DNA of 64,000 nt from Paenibacillus silvae. GTDB taxonomy: Bacteria; Bacillota; Bacilli; Paenibacillales; Paenibacillaceae. Shown piece after piece: positions 35,237 through 43,509 of the stretch. A program made the translations under genes and the position numbers. The number at the start of each line of letters is the position of its first letter. Position 1 is the first letter of the stretch. The notes under the pieces are model-generated. The model did no database searches. It had not been told where the DNA came from and was given only the letters and a program-made list of their open reading frames with translations. The stretch spans positions 62,001 through 126,000 of the forward strand of contig NZ_BMFU01000010.1 of assembly GCF_014639235.1 (NCBI RefSeq), written 5' to 3'.

Positions 35237-36133
35237 TCAATCCTTTTCGTTATCGCCTTGGTAGTAGACCCACATGGAAGAACTGCGGATGACCAGCAGC
35301 GTAAACGCCAGAATGATGATGAACAATACCCAGGACAGTGCGGAAGCATAGCCCATTTCGAAATCGGTAAAGGCTTTATTGTAGAGGTACAGGTTATAGA
35401 ACAGGGTCGAGTTCAGCGGTCCCCCGTTGGTCATGACGAATGCTTGGGTGAAATACTGGAATCCGCCGATGATCCCCATAATGACATTGAAAAACACCGT
35501 AGGGGAGATCATAGGAAGTGTGATGTTGAAAAAACGTTGAAACGGTCCTGCACCATCCAGATTTGCCGCCTCGTACAGCTCCTCGGGAACGCCTTGCAAG
35601 CCAGACAAATAAATGATGATGGTGTTGCCAATGCCCCACAGGCCCATAACAATCAGTGCGCCAAGCGCATAGCTTGGATCTTGAAGCCAGGCTGGACCCT
35701 GTACACCGAAAAAGGCAAGTGCGCGATTCAGAATGCCATATTCCGGGTTGAAAATCATAATCCACATCATCGATGCCGCAACAGCGGGAATAACCGATGG
35801 CATGAAATAAATTAAACGGAAAAATTTCATTCCCTTATTCCGCATATTCAGCATAAGCGCAATCAGCAGAGATGCTGCCTGATATAGCGGTACAGAGACC
35901 AGCGCAAAAATAAAGGTAACCTTCAGCGATTGATAGAACAGCTCATCATGAAACATCGTTTTGAAATTGTCCAGCCCAACCCATTCGATGGATTTTACGC
36001 CTGTAATAATATCCCATTTACTGAAAGCCAGCAGCAGGGAGAATAACATTGGACCAATAGTAAAGAGCAGCAAACCTACAAACCAGGGCATGATAAACCA
36101 ATACCCGGCACGCTCGGATTTAGAATTGCGCAT
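35237..36133 (-). CDS. Sugar ABC transporter permease (MalF-like)
   Basis: 298 residues, six membrane helices, CUT1 family. EAA loop EELYEAANLDGAGPFQRFFN is intact. AAGGAGG five bases before 36133 fixes the start. It is placed between the binding lipoprotein gene and the second permease and forms the channel with it. Confidence 0.92.
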   Translation of the reverse strand: MRNSKSERAGYWFIMPWFVGLLLFTIGPMLFSLLLAFSKWDIITGVKSIEWVGLDNFKTMFHDELFYQSLKVTFIFALVSVPLYQAASLLIALMLNMRNKGMKFFRLIYFMPSVIPAVAASMMWIMIFNPEYGILNRALAFFGVQGPAWLQDPSYALGALIVMGLWGIGNTIIIYLSGLQGVPEELYEAANLDGAGPFQRFFNITLPMISPTVFFNVIMGIIGGFQYFTQAFVMTNGGPLNSTLFYNLYLYNKAFTDFEMGYASALSWVLFIIILAFTLLVIRSSSMWVYYQGDNEKD

Positions 36134-36192
36134 AGCAGCCTCCTTGATGAAGAAGGTGAATCGGCATGGCCGCCGACTCACCCGCATGGTTT

Positions 36193-37479
36193 TTACTTGA
36201 TTTTGCTGTCAACGTTCTTCGCAGCTTCATCCAGAGCACCCTTGACATCCTGTTTGCCGAGCAGCATTTTCTCCAGCGCCTTGGTGAATTCCTCAACAAA
36301 CACAGGTCCATTGGCAGAACGCATCGTGATCGGTTTTTTAGCATAATCCATCATCTCGATGACCGGTTTGTCAGCTACTTCTTTGGCTTTGACTTCATCC
36401 AGTTCCTTCACAGTGGCTGGCAGCACTTTACCGTTCGCAGAGCGAAGTTTCTGGGCATCTGTACCAGACAACCATTTCACTAACTCATAAGCTGCTTCTT
36501 TATTTTTACCAGCTGCGTTAACTGCCCAACCCGCACTTGCAATTATGCTTGAGCGTGTGCCGTCGGTATTTTTGGGAATAAGTGCAGAACCATATTGAAC
36601 ATCGGATTTATCAAGATCACCTTTGATCCAGCGGCCTGTAATCATCATGGCAAGCTTGTCTGTCATGAACATCGAGGAATCTCCGCCAAGCGTCTCGGAG
36701 TCCAGCGGCGTCGGGGATACACGATTATCCCCTTTAGACCAGGAGACATACTGATCCATTGCCGCTATCGTTTTTTCACTGTTCATGTAACCTTCCGCCG
36801 TTGTTCCATCCTCGCTTGCGATATCAGTACCGTAATCCCAGAGGTACGTATAGATTGGGTACTCCCATTTGCCTGCATTAAATCCGAATTGAGTGTATTT
36901 ATTGCCATCTTTTTTAGTCAGCTTTTGTGCAGTTGCAATCATATCATCCCATGTCCACTCATCTGTTGGATAAGGGATTCCCGCTTCATCAAACATCCGT
37001 TTGTTGTACCACAGAGCAAGCGGATTGAAATCTTTAGGCAGATAGTATTGTTTGCCGTCGATTTTCATATTTTCAATGAGATCCTTTTGGAAAATATCCA
37101 GATTAAACGAAGTGTCTTTGCTCAAGTAGTCATCAAGCGGCTCAATTACACCTTTGTCCACGTATTTGTAATAGTCACCTTCACCAACGAGGAACACATC
37201 CGGTGCCTGACCTGCGGCCAAGGATGTGGTGAGCTTTGTTCCATAGCCTTCACTTGGTATAGGTTCGAACTTTACTTCGATATCAGGGTGTGCAGCATTG
37301 AATTCCTCCGCAAGCTTTACTTCATCCGCACCCGAGTTGACATCCCCCCATACGGAGAAGGTGAGTTTTATCTTCTCGCCCTTGCCCCCTTCCGCACTAT
37401 TGCCTCCACTTGAAGAACATGCAGATAACACTAATACCAGAATCAGCATCATGACCAAACTTGAGGACCCTTTTTTCAT
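36193..37479 (-). CDS. Sugar-binding lipoprotein (ABC transporter)
   Basis: 428 residues, family 1 solute-binding protein. The signal peptide ends with lipobox LSAC (C21), so it is tethered outside the membrane. KIKLTFSVWGDVNS and AGQAPDVFLVGEGDYY are typical of maltose/multiple-sugar binding proteins. GGAGG nine bases before 37479 decides the start. It is downstream of the GH65 gene by 28 bp. The likely ligand is an alpha-linked disaccharide; which one is unknown. Confidence 0.9.
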   Translation of the reverse strand: MKKGSSSLVMMLILVLVLSACSSSGGNSAEGGKGEKIKLTFSVWGDVNSGADEVKLAEEFNAAHPDIEVKFEPIPSEGYGTKLTTSLAAGQAPDVFLVGEGDYYKYVDKGVIEPLDDYLSKDTSFNLDIFQKDLIENMKIDGKQYYLPKDFNPLALWYNKRMFDEAGIPYPTDEWTWDDMIATAQKLTKKDGNKYTQFGFNAGKWEYPIYTYLWDYGTDIASEDGTTAEGYMNSEKTIAAMDQYVSWSKGDNRVSPTPLDSETLGGDSSMFMTDKLAMMITGRWIKGDLDKSDVQYGSALIPKNTDGTRSSIIASAGWAVNAAGKNKEAAYELVKWLSGTDAQKLRSANGKVLPATVKELDEVKAKEVADKPVIEMMDYAKKPITMRSANGPVFVEEFTKALEKMLLGKQDVKGALDEAAKNVDSKIK

Positions 37480-37507
37480 TTTAAATGACCTCCCACATGG
37501 AATTATG

Positions 37508-39838
37508 TTAAACCAAGGTTTGAAACCGTTTGCTGAAAGTAACTTGCTGACCGGACAGAAGAAGGGAAATTTCTTCCTCCGTATCACTTTCGATTAGAAT
37601 GCCCTCTGACGTGATGGTGATATGCAAAAGCTGGTTATGCCAGTATAGCGGGAACTTGAGGCGACTCCATGCTTCAGGAAGCTTGGGATCAAGATGGAGC
37701 TGGCCATCCAGCATACGTACACCGGCAAAACCCATCACAACACATTTCCATATGCCGCCTAGTGAAGCCGAATGAATACCTGCATCCGAAGAGTGCATAT
37801 TGGGTCCGAGATCAATCTCGGAAGCACGGCGGAACAGATCATAGGCTAGTGAACGATCCCCGAAGTCACTGGCAAGAATACTGTGTGTCGAAAGAGATAA
37901 CGAGGAATCATGCAGTGTTTTTTCCTCATAGTAGTTATAGTTTGCACGTTTGATATCGGGTTCGAATTTATTCTCAAGCAGGAAGAACAGCATCATGATG
38001 TCAGCCTGCTTTGAAATTTGCATTTCACCAACCTGATCCAGATTGTAGTCATTGAAGATGCTTGCGACTTTGGTCTGATTTTTATAAGGGTTAAGATCGA
38101 TGACTTTTTTCTGCAAGTAGGTATCGTCCTGCGGAATAATGCCTTGTTCATTAGGACCCGGCAGATAAAGCTGCTCCAGCCTGTTCCACGCTTCACGAGC
38201 AGATGTCAGATCAAGTTTCGCGGACAACGCCTTGAGCAGCTCAGGCTTCTCCTGCTGAAGCTTCTCATAATACTGGATGGCAAGCTCCATATTGAAGTGA
38301 GCCATATGATTGGTGAAGGCATTGTTGTCTACATGTTCCTTGTATTCATCCGGCCCGACAACCTCGTTGATGTGATAACGCCCCTTGGACTCATCCCACT
38401 CCAGACGGCTGGCCCAGAATGTGGCTGTATCAAAAATGATCTCGTAGCCATACTGCTCCATGAATGCATCATCGCCTGTGGATTGCGCATAATGCCATAC
38501 CGCATAAGCGATATCAGATGTTATATGCTGTTCAATGAACCCCGACCAGATTTTCGTCTGTTCTCCGGTGATGATGTCAACGTCTCCCCACACCGGTGTA
38601 ACTTCGCCATCTTCAATCCAGGCTGCTTCCCACGGATACATAGCACCTTTAAACCCGTTCTCCCTGGCCTTGCTTCGTGCCCCTTCCAATCCCTGATATC
38701 GATATTCCAGCAAGGATCTTGCGATCTTGGGATTGCTGTAGATGAAAAATGGCAGGATGAAGATTTCCGTATCCCAGAACGAATGACCCTTGTATCCTTC
38801 ACCACTTAATCCTTTCGCCCCGATTCCCATACGATTATCATGAGCAGGTGTCATAATGACGAGATGATAGATGGCAAAACGAATGGCAAGCTGGTCATAC
38901 CCGCTTGTGCTCTCCACTTCAATGTTATAGGTGGACCAGGTATCGGCCCAAGCATCAGCGCTTTCACGAAATAACTGATCATACCCTTTTTGCGACTCCT
39001 GCTTCAGCTCTGCCAGTGCGGCCTCCCGCATCTGCTCCAGTGAATACTCACCTCTTCTGTACACCCGATCACGACTGGTATGTACATTCGAGATTTTTTC
39101 CAGGGTTACCGATTGTCCGGCTTCCAGAGTTACTGTTCCTTCAATGCCTACCTTGCGGCGTCCCATCGTTTGGCGCAGCTCCGGCTCGATCTTCTGACCG
39201 TTTAAGTGCCAGTGATGCACGGTATTTGTTACAAAATCAATGCCTGATTGCGTTGTTGTGGACACCATCTGAATATACGTTTTGTCAAAAATCCGCTTTT
39301 CACCCTCGGTAAAATGCTGTGCACCGGAATTGGTCCATTGTCCATTAATGCCGGATGCAATGTGCACACGCGCGTGAACATCAAGCGGCTTGATCGTTAC
39401 GGATGAGCCAAGCAGATGAAGATTGTTCAGAGACACGAAACGGCGAAACCGAAGCTCAAAGCGTTCTCCCTTGGGACTCTGCCATACGATATCCCGGGTG
39501 AGTTCCCCGTTACGAAGATTTAACTGGCGGCTGTAGCCGATTGTTCTTCCCTTTTCCAGACTAAAGGTCTCCCCATTCAGCGTGATATTCAGTTCGGTTA
39601 CATCGGCAGCGTTAGGCAACTCGGTTACCTCATGCTCATCAAACTTGTTAAAGGTACCGGATACAAACCAGTTTCGCACCTGTCCAACGTAATTTTCATC
39701 TGTTGCGGAGCGCAGCCCCATGTATCCGTTTCCAAGTGACAGCACGGCCTCACCTTTTCCTTGATGTGCGGGATCAAACCTGGTTTCAGTGATCAGCCAG
39801 TTACTGCTTTCACCATGCATTGAATCGTATTTCAGCAA
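37508..39838 (-). CDS. GH65 disaccharide phosphorylase
   Basis: 776 residues, cytoplasmic. GH65 enzymes split an alpha-glucosyl disaccharide with phosphate, giving beta-glucose-1-phosphate and a free sugar. HSFWDTEIFILPF near 352, the catalytic acid E498 in VVGPDEYKEH and the phosphate-site region STHSILASD and SSDAGIHSAS are present. Maltose, kojibiose, nigerose and trehalose phosphorylases all belong here and I cannot choose among them. The start is TTG at 39838 with GGGGGAA upstream; an ATG six codons later is less well placed. It is the first gene of the operon, preceded by two LacI-type operators, and pairs with pgmB. Confidence 0.9.
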   Translation of the reverse strand: MLKYDSMHGESSNWLITETRFDPAHQGKGEAVLSLGNGYMGLRSATDENYVGQVRNWFVSGTFNKFDEHEVTELPNAADVTELNITLNGETFSLEKGRTIGYSRQLNLRNGELTRDIVWQSPKGERFELRFRRFVSLNNLHLLGSSVTIKPLDVHARVHIASGINGQWTNSGAQHFTEGEKRIFDKTYIQMVSTTTQSGIDFVTNTVHHWHLNGQKIEPELRQTMGRRKVGIEGTVTLEAGQSVTLEKISNVHTSRDRVYRRGEYSLEQMREAALAELKQESQKGYDQLFRESADAWADTWSTYNIEVESTSGYDQLAIRFAIYHLVIMTPAHDNRMGIGAKGLSGEGYKGHSFWDTEIFILPFFIYSNPKIARSLLEYRYQGLEGARSKARENGFKGAMYPWEAAWIEDGEVTPVWGDVDIITGEQTKIWSGFIEQHITSDIAYAVWHYAQSTGDDAFMEQYGYEIIFDTATFWASRLEWDESKGRYHINEVVGPDEYKEHVDNNAFTNHMAHFNMELAIQYYEKLQQEKPELLKALSAKLDLTSAREAWNRLEQLYLPGPNEQGIIPQDDTYLQKKVIDLNPYKNQTKVASIFNDYNLDQVGEMQISKQADIMMLFFLLENKFEPDIKRANYNYYEEKTLHDSSLSLSTHSILASDFGDRSLAYDLFRRASEIDLGPNMHSSDAGIHSASLGGIWKCVVMGFAGVRMLDGQLHLDPKLPEAWSRLKFPLYWHNQLLHITITSEGILIESDTEEEISLLLSGQQVTFSKRFQTLV

Positions 39839-39874
39839 ATTGCATTCCCCCTATGTCTATCCATCTTTTTATAT

Positions 39875-39921
39875 CCGAAACGTTTTGGATTTTACTATAA
39901 AATAATACCGAAACGTTTCGG
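39875..39921. promoter_or_regulatory. Two LacI-type operators before the disaccharide operon
   Basis: CCGAAACGTTTTGG at 39875-39888 and CCGAAACGTTTCGG (perfect palindrome) at 39908-39921, centres 33 bp apart, about three helical turns. A half site ACATTTCGG is at 39933. They are probably bound by the adjacent LacI protein, which carries the same site before its own start. Confidence 0.82.
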
Positions 39922-40001
39922 ATTACATAAAAACATTTCGGTTTTCCCTGCTTCTCACACAAGCAATCCAGACCGCAGTTCAGTAGCTCCTGCTGAGAAT
40001 G

Positions 40002-41018
40002 TTAACGGCCCGGCTCGGCTGTTGATGAACGTATAACTAATTCATTTTCCAAAATCTTGTACTTGGGACTGTCTTCGGATTTCAACATACCCATCAGCAG
40101 GTTTGCAGCTTCGTGTCCCAGCTGATACATATTTTGCCGGATGGTCGTAAGTGGCGGTTGAAAATAGGTGGCAGTTGGAATATCGTCGAATCCTACGACT
40201 GACAATTGATGTGGAACAGCGATGCCGAGTTCACCGGCCGCTTTCATCACCCCAAGTGCCATCATATCGCTTGCACAAAATATTGCAGTGATTTCAGGAT
40301 ACGCCTTCAATAGTTCGGTCGCTTGCTGCTGTGCTTCCTCTTCGGTAAAATTACCGTTGACAACGTATTCCGATCTCAAGCTTATTCCGGCATTTCTCAT
40401 CGCCTCGGCATAACCTTCATAACGCTCCTTTGATACAAAAGCCTCCGGGTAACCGTTCACCATAGCAATGTTGTGATGGCCCAAATCAATCAGATGATCC
40501 ACTGCTGTCTGTGCGCTCTGCTTGTGATTCGTAGACACGAAACCTACATACTTGCTGTCGATAGGAACGTCAATAAGCACACACGGAATGTCACTATCCA
40601 ACACCTCCTGCAAATACGGATCATCCGTCTTCACACCCTGGAGAATAACGCCGTCCACTTTTCGTTCCCTGCATAGCTGTGTGTACGTTTTCATTTTTTG
40701 CTTCGCAGTATTCGTGCTGAACAAAATCAGGTCATAAGCAGAATTGGCAGCACTATCATTGATGCCGCATAACACTTCAAATACAAAGTTGTTATCGATG
40801 TTCTTATACGTCATGCCTGATACGAGCAATCCCAGCGTTTTGGTTTCCTTCATGACCAGGCCTCTTGCCAGACCATTAGGACTATAGCTTAATGATTCTG
40901 CCGCTTCCTTAATCAACTTCCGCGTGCTTTCGCTGACGTCTGAATAACCGTTCAACGCTCTGGACACGGTTGTAATTGAAAAACCCGTCATTTGTGAAAT
41001 ATCCTTAATTGTAGCCAA
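40002..41018 (-). CDS. LacI-family repressor of the disaccharide operon
   Basis: 338 residues. The helix-turn-helix ATIKDISQMTGFSITTVSRALNG is followed by the periplasmic-binding-like sensor domain (LGLLVSGM, FCASDMMALG, VVGFDDIPTA). The start is a TTG at 41018, decided by GGAGG just upstream and by the family's usual MATIKDI beginning; the 17 codons before it include the operator. It is transcribed in the same direction as the operon and lies just upstream of it. Operators in front of both suggest repression plus autoregulation; the inducer is unknown. Confidence 0.92.
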   Translation of the reverse strand: MATIKDISQMTGFSITTVSRALNGYSDVSESTRKLIKEAAESLSYSPNGLARGLVMKETKTLGLLVSGMTYKNIDNNFVFEVLCGINDSAANSAYDLILFSTNTAKQKMKTYTQLCRERKVDGVILQGVKTDDPYLQEVLDSDIPCVLIDVPIDSKYVGFVSTNHKQSAQTAVDHLIDLGHHNIAMVNGYPEAFVSKERYEGYAEAMRNAGISLRSEYVVNGNFTEEEAQQQATELLKAYPEITAIFCASDMMALGVMKAAGELGIAVPHQLSVVGFDDIPTATYFQPPLTTIRQNMYQLGHEAANLLMGMLKSEDSPKYKILENELVIRSSTAEPGR

Positions 41019-41028
41019 TTGCTTTCCT

Positions 41029-41042
41029 CCAAAACGTTTCGG
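41029..41042. promoter_or_regulatory. LacI-type operator at its own gene
   Basis: CCAAAACGTTTCGG, nearly the same palindrome as at 39908, overlapping the ribosome site region of the lacI-type gene. Confidence 0.78.
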
Positions 41043-41156
41043 ATTACTTATATTCATGAGTATACGCATTCAGAACAAAAAATCAAGACTTTTTTCGATA
41101 AAAAGGTAGAGGTTATGTTAAATGTTGAATTCAAACTAGTATTAACGTAAGTATTG

Positions 41157-42137
41157 CTATAATAGGAGCACCTTCCCCTTTTGGCCCGATTCAGCCGCTG
41201 CAATAGCCTGTTGTACATTCACTAATTCAAATGCCGAACCAATGCTTGCCATGATAAGTCTGCCACTTCTGACCAGCTCCATTAACTCATGAAATACCTG
41301 TTTCCAGCGTTCTTGCGAACAGCGTTCAACCCAGTGCTTTAACCAGAAAAGCTGCACATTAACTTGTGTTCCCTGTGTCACTTCATGCCATATTGGTGTG
41401 ACTCCTGAAAGCAGGCCAACACTGATGACCGTACCGCTCGGCTTCAGACAATTCACCAGCTGTTCCCCATCTGTCCCGCCAATACAATCCACAGCGGCAT
41501 CAGCACCACGTCCTCCTGTTAGTGCTGCGATTCTTTCCGGTAAAAGCTCCTTAGTTGTATTCACAACAGACACAGCCCCGAGATGTAATAAATCAACAGT
41601 ATGACAATCATTTCTTGTAATCGCTATCAACCTGAATCCACAAATTTGTGATAGCTGCGCGAAGATTCGCCCTAACGCAGATCCCCCTGCATTCACAATC
41701 AGAGTATGACCATGTGTAAGGTTAAGCACGTCTGTACAGATCAACCAGGCCGTAACCGGGTTAATATAAATTTGACTAGCTGAGTAATCATCAATATCTT
41801 CAGGCACAACAACAGCAAATCGCTCCGACGTTTTGACGATTTCCTGCCAGGTATTCTCACCCCTTAACGGTAATACACGTCGTCCCAGCATTTGATTGGA
41901 TACTCCCGGACCCACAGCCTCAACGATCCCCACCCCCTCAAACCCTGGAACAGCAGGCAGCATAGTACGGTGTGGATATGCTCCTCGAACAGGAATAAGA
42001 TCAGATGGATTGATAGGCCGAGCAGACATCCTTACCAGCAACTCTCCTGGGGCAGGTTCTATTACTTGTTTTTCTTCAACCTGCAGCACACTGCATGGCG
42101 CGCCAAAGCGATGATAACGTATAACTTTTGCTTTCAC
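41157..42137 (-). CDS. MDR-family oxidoreductase (quinone/enoyl reductase-like)
   Basis: 326 residues, medium-chain dehydrogenase/reductase. PAVPGFEGVGIVEAVG near 62 and the Rossmann motif NAGGSALGRIFAQLSQ near 148 are visible. The cysteine cluster of structural zinc is absent, so it fits the zinc-free quinone oxidoreductase or 2-enoyl reductase branch. NADPH use is likely, the substrate is unknown. The start is GTG at 42137 with a weak AGGGG upstream. It appears monocistronic. Confidence 0.8.
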   Translation of the reverse strand: MKAKVIRYHRFGAPCSVLQVEEKQVIEPAPGELLVRMSARPINPSDLIPVRGAYPHRTMLPAVPGFEGVGIVEAVGPGVSNQMLGRRVLPLRGENTWQEIVKTSERFAVVVPEDIDDYSASQIYINPVTAWLICTDVLNLTHGHTLIVNAGGSALGRIFAQLSQICGFRLIAITRNDCHTVDLLHLGAVSVVNTTKELLPERIAALTGGRGADAAVDCIGGTDGEQLVNCLKPSGTVISVGLLSGVTPIWHEVTQGTQVNVQLFWLKHWVERCSQERWKQVFHELMELVRSGRLIMASIGSAFELVNVQQAIAAAESGQKGKVLLL

Positions 42138-42267
42138 TAGTAATCGCCCCTATCACTTCATTTACTATACATCACTTTAAATGAAGTATTTTCCCACTCT
42201 TTGTAAATATCCTAACACACAATCACTTCTAACTTCCAAGCTTCTATTTAACCACTCTATAGTACAG

Positions 42268-42498
42268 CTATATAAGTCAAACTATTCATATACACATTAA
42301 CGGAGAGGACAGAAAAAACCTGAAAAAGCGAAGCGTTCGCCTGAAAGCTTTCTGCAAGAAAGCCACATCGGAAGCATACACTTATCACCGGAGTTTCCCT
42401 TTAGAAAGGGGAATCAAAAAAATCTGGGGATAACAGCGATTGGAAAGTTATGCTGTCATCGGAGTGGCTGTGTAAATTCTTTAGTTTAACTTATCTAG
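42268..42498 (+). mobile_element. 231-bp TIR-bounded repeat element (MITE-like)
   Basis: The ends CTATATAAGTCAAACTA and TAGTTTAACTTATCTAG are inverted repeats of 17 bp with two mismatches. Inside are GCGAAGCGTTCGC and a hairpin whose outer stem is CCGGA (42388) with TCTGG (42423) around CCCTTT/AAAGGG. The core matches the reverse complement of the tandem repeats at 13.4 kb, and the left end matches the short element at 15850. There is no coding capacity, and no clear target duplication was seen. It fills most of the 420-bp gap between the MDR and qox genes. Confidence 0.72.
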
Positions 42499-42502
42499 AA
42501 AC

Positions 42503-42544
42503 AAAAAAAGAACCTCCCCGCCTAACTTCAGACGGGAAGATTCT
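42503..42544 (-). terminator. Terminator of the quinol oxidase operon
   Basis: On the minus strand AGAAtCTtCCCG pairs with CGGGgAGgTTCT, followed by a run of seven T, 13 bp past the last qox gene. Confidence 0.85.
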
Positions 42545-42557
42545 CGATTAAAGCATA

Positions 42558-42887
42558 TTAATGTGCAACTGCGTTGTTAAGCATGATCCAGATGGAACCA
42601 ATGACGATGGTCATCATGATCAGCAGGCCGAAGATCAGGGCCATAACGTTCCAGCGTGGTTGCTCTGTCTCACGAATGTGCATGAAGAAGAAGAGCTGAA
42701 CCACAAACTGCAAAGCTGCTGTACCAAGAATAACAATCAGTGTTCCAGTCTTGCCCATCATGTCGTTCAGTACTACAACCAAAGGAATGATGGTCAGAAC
42801 GATAGACAGGATGAAGCCGATAACATATGACTTCAATGATCCATGCTGCTCGTGACCGTGCGTATCATGTGAGTTGTGTCCTGCCAT
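42558..42887 (-). CDS. qoxD: Quinol oxidase subunit IV
   Basis: 109 residues with three membrane helices, cytochrome bo3/aa3-type subunit IV. The His-rich N-terminus is HNSHDTHGHEQHG, then SYVIGFILSIVLTIIPL and FFFMHIRE are family-typical. It is a small structural subunit helping assembly. It starts one base after the subunit III stop, with GGGGGTGA as ribosome site, and is last in the operon. Confidence 0.9.
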   Translation of the reverse strand: MAGHNSHDTHGHEQHGSLKSYVIGFILSIVLTIIPLVVVLNDMMGKTGTLIVILGTAALQFVVQLFFFMHIRETEQPRWNVMALIFGLLIMMTIVIGSIWIMLNNAVAH

Positions 42888-42888
42888 C

Positions 42889-43509
42889 TTACATCACCCC
42901 CAGGAGATAGACGATCGACAGGAGGAAAATCCATACGACGTCCAAGAAGTGCCAATACAAGCTGATTACGTTGATTTTACCACGAGTTACATCGGTAATA
43001 CCCCGTTTTTTCAGTTGGAACATCAATCCGATCATCCAGATCAGACCGAGCGATACGTGAAGTCCGTGAGTACCCACCAGGGTAAAGAACGCGCCGGACG
43101 CTGCACTAGTTGTGTAGCTGAATCCTTCGTGAACCATCTCAACAAACTCATATACCTCCAGTGCGATAAAGCTCGCACCGAGAACCGCTGTAACAATCAG
43201 CCAGTTAATCAATTGTTTTACTTTGCCCTGATTCATTGCCAGAACCGCAAGACCACTCGTAAATGAGCTTGTGAGCAAGATAAATGTTTCAGCAATAACA
43301 CCAGGCATTTTGATCAATTCAGATAAGATGGGTCCGCCCGCCGTATTGTCACGCAACACAATAAAGGTTGCGAACAATACGGAGAACAGGATCACGTCGG
43401 AAATCAGGAAAAACCAGAATCCGAGAATTTTCATTTCTTGTGGATCATGGTGGCCATGGTCATGACCGTGTGCATGATTCTCACCGTGCTTAGCGGCTGC
43501 TTGAGCCAT
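42889..43509 (-). CDS. qoxC: Quinol oxidase subunit III
   Basis: 206 residues, five membrane helices, haem-copper oxidase subunit III. The N-terminus is His-rich (HGENHAHGHDHGHH). FILLTSSFTSGLA and FFTLVGTHGLHVSLGLIW are conserved. The ATG directly follows the subunit I stop, so the AAGGGGG ribosome site lies inside the end of subunit I coding sequence and translation is coupled. Confidence 0.92.
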   Translation of the reverse strand: MAQAAAKHGENHAHGHDHGHHDPQEMKILGFWFFLISDVILFSVLFATFIVLRDNTAGGPILSELIKMPGVIAETFILLTSSFTSGLAVLAMNQGKVKQLINWLIVTAVLGASFIALEVYEFVEMVHEGFSYTTSAASGAFFTLVGTHGLHVSLGLIWMIGLMFQLKKRGITDVTRGKINVISLYWHFLDVVWIFLLSIVYLLGVM

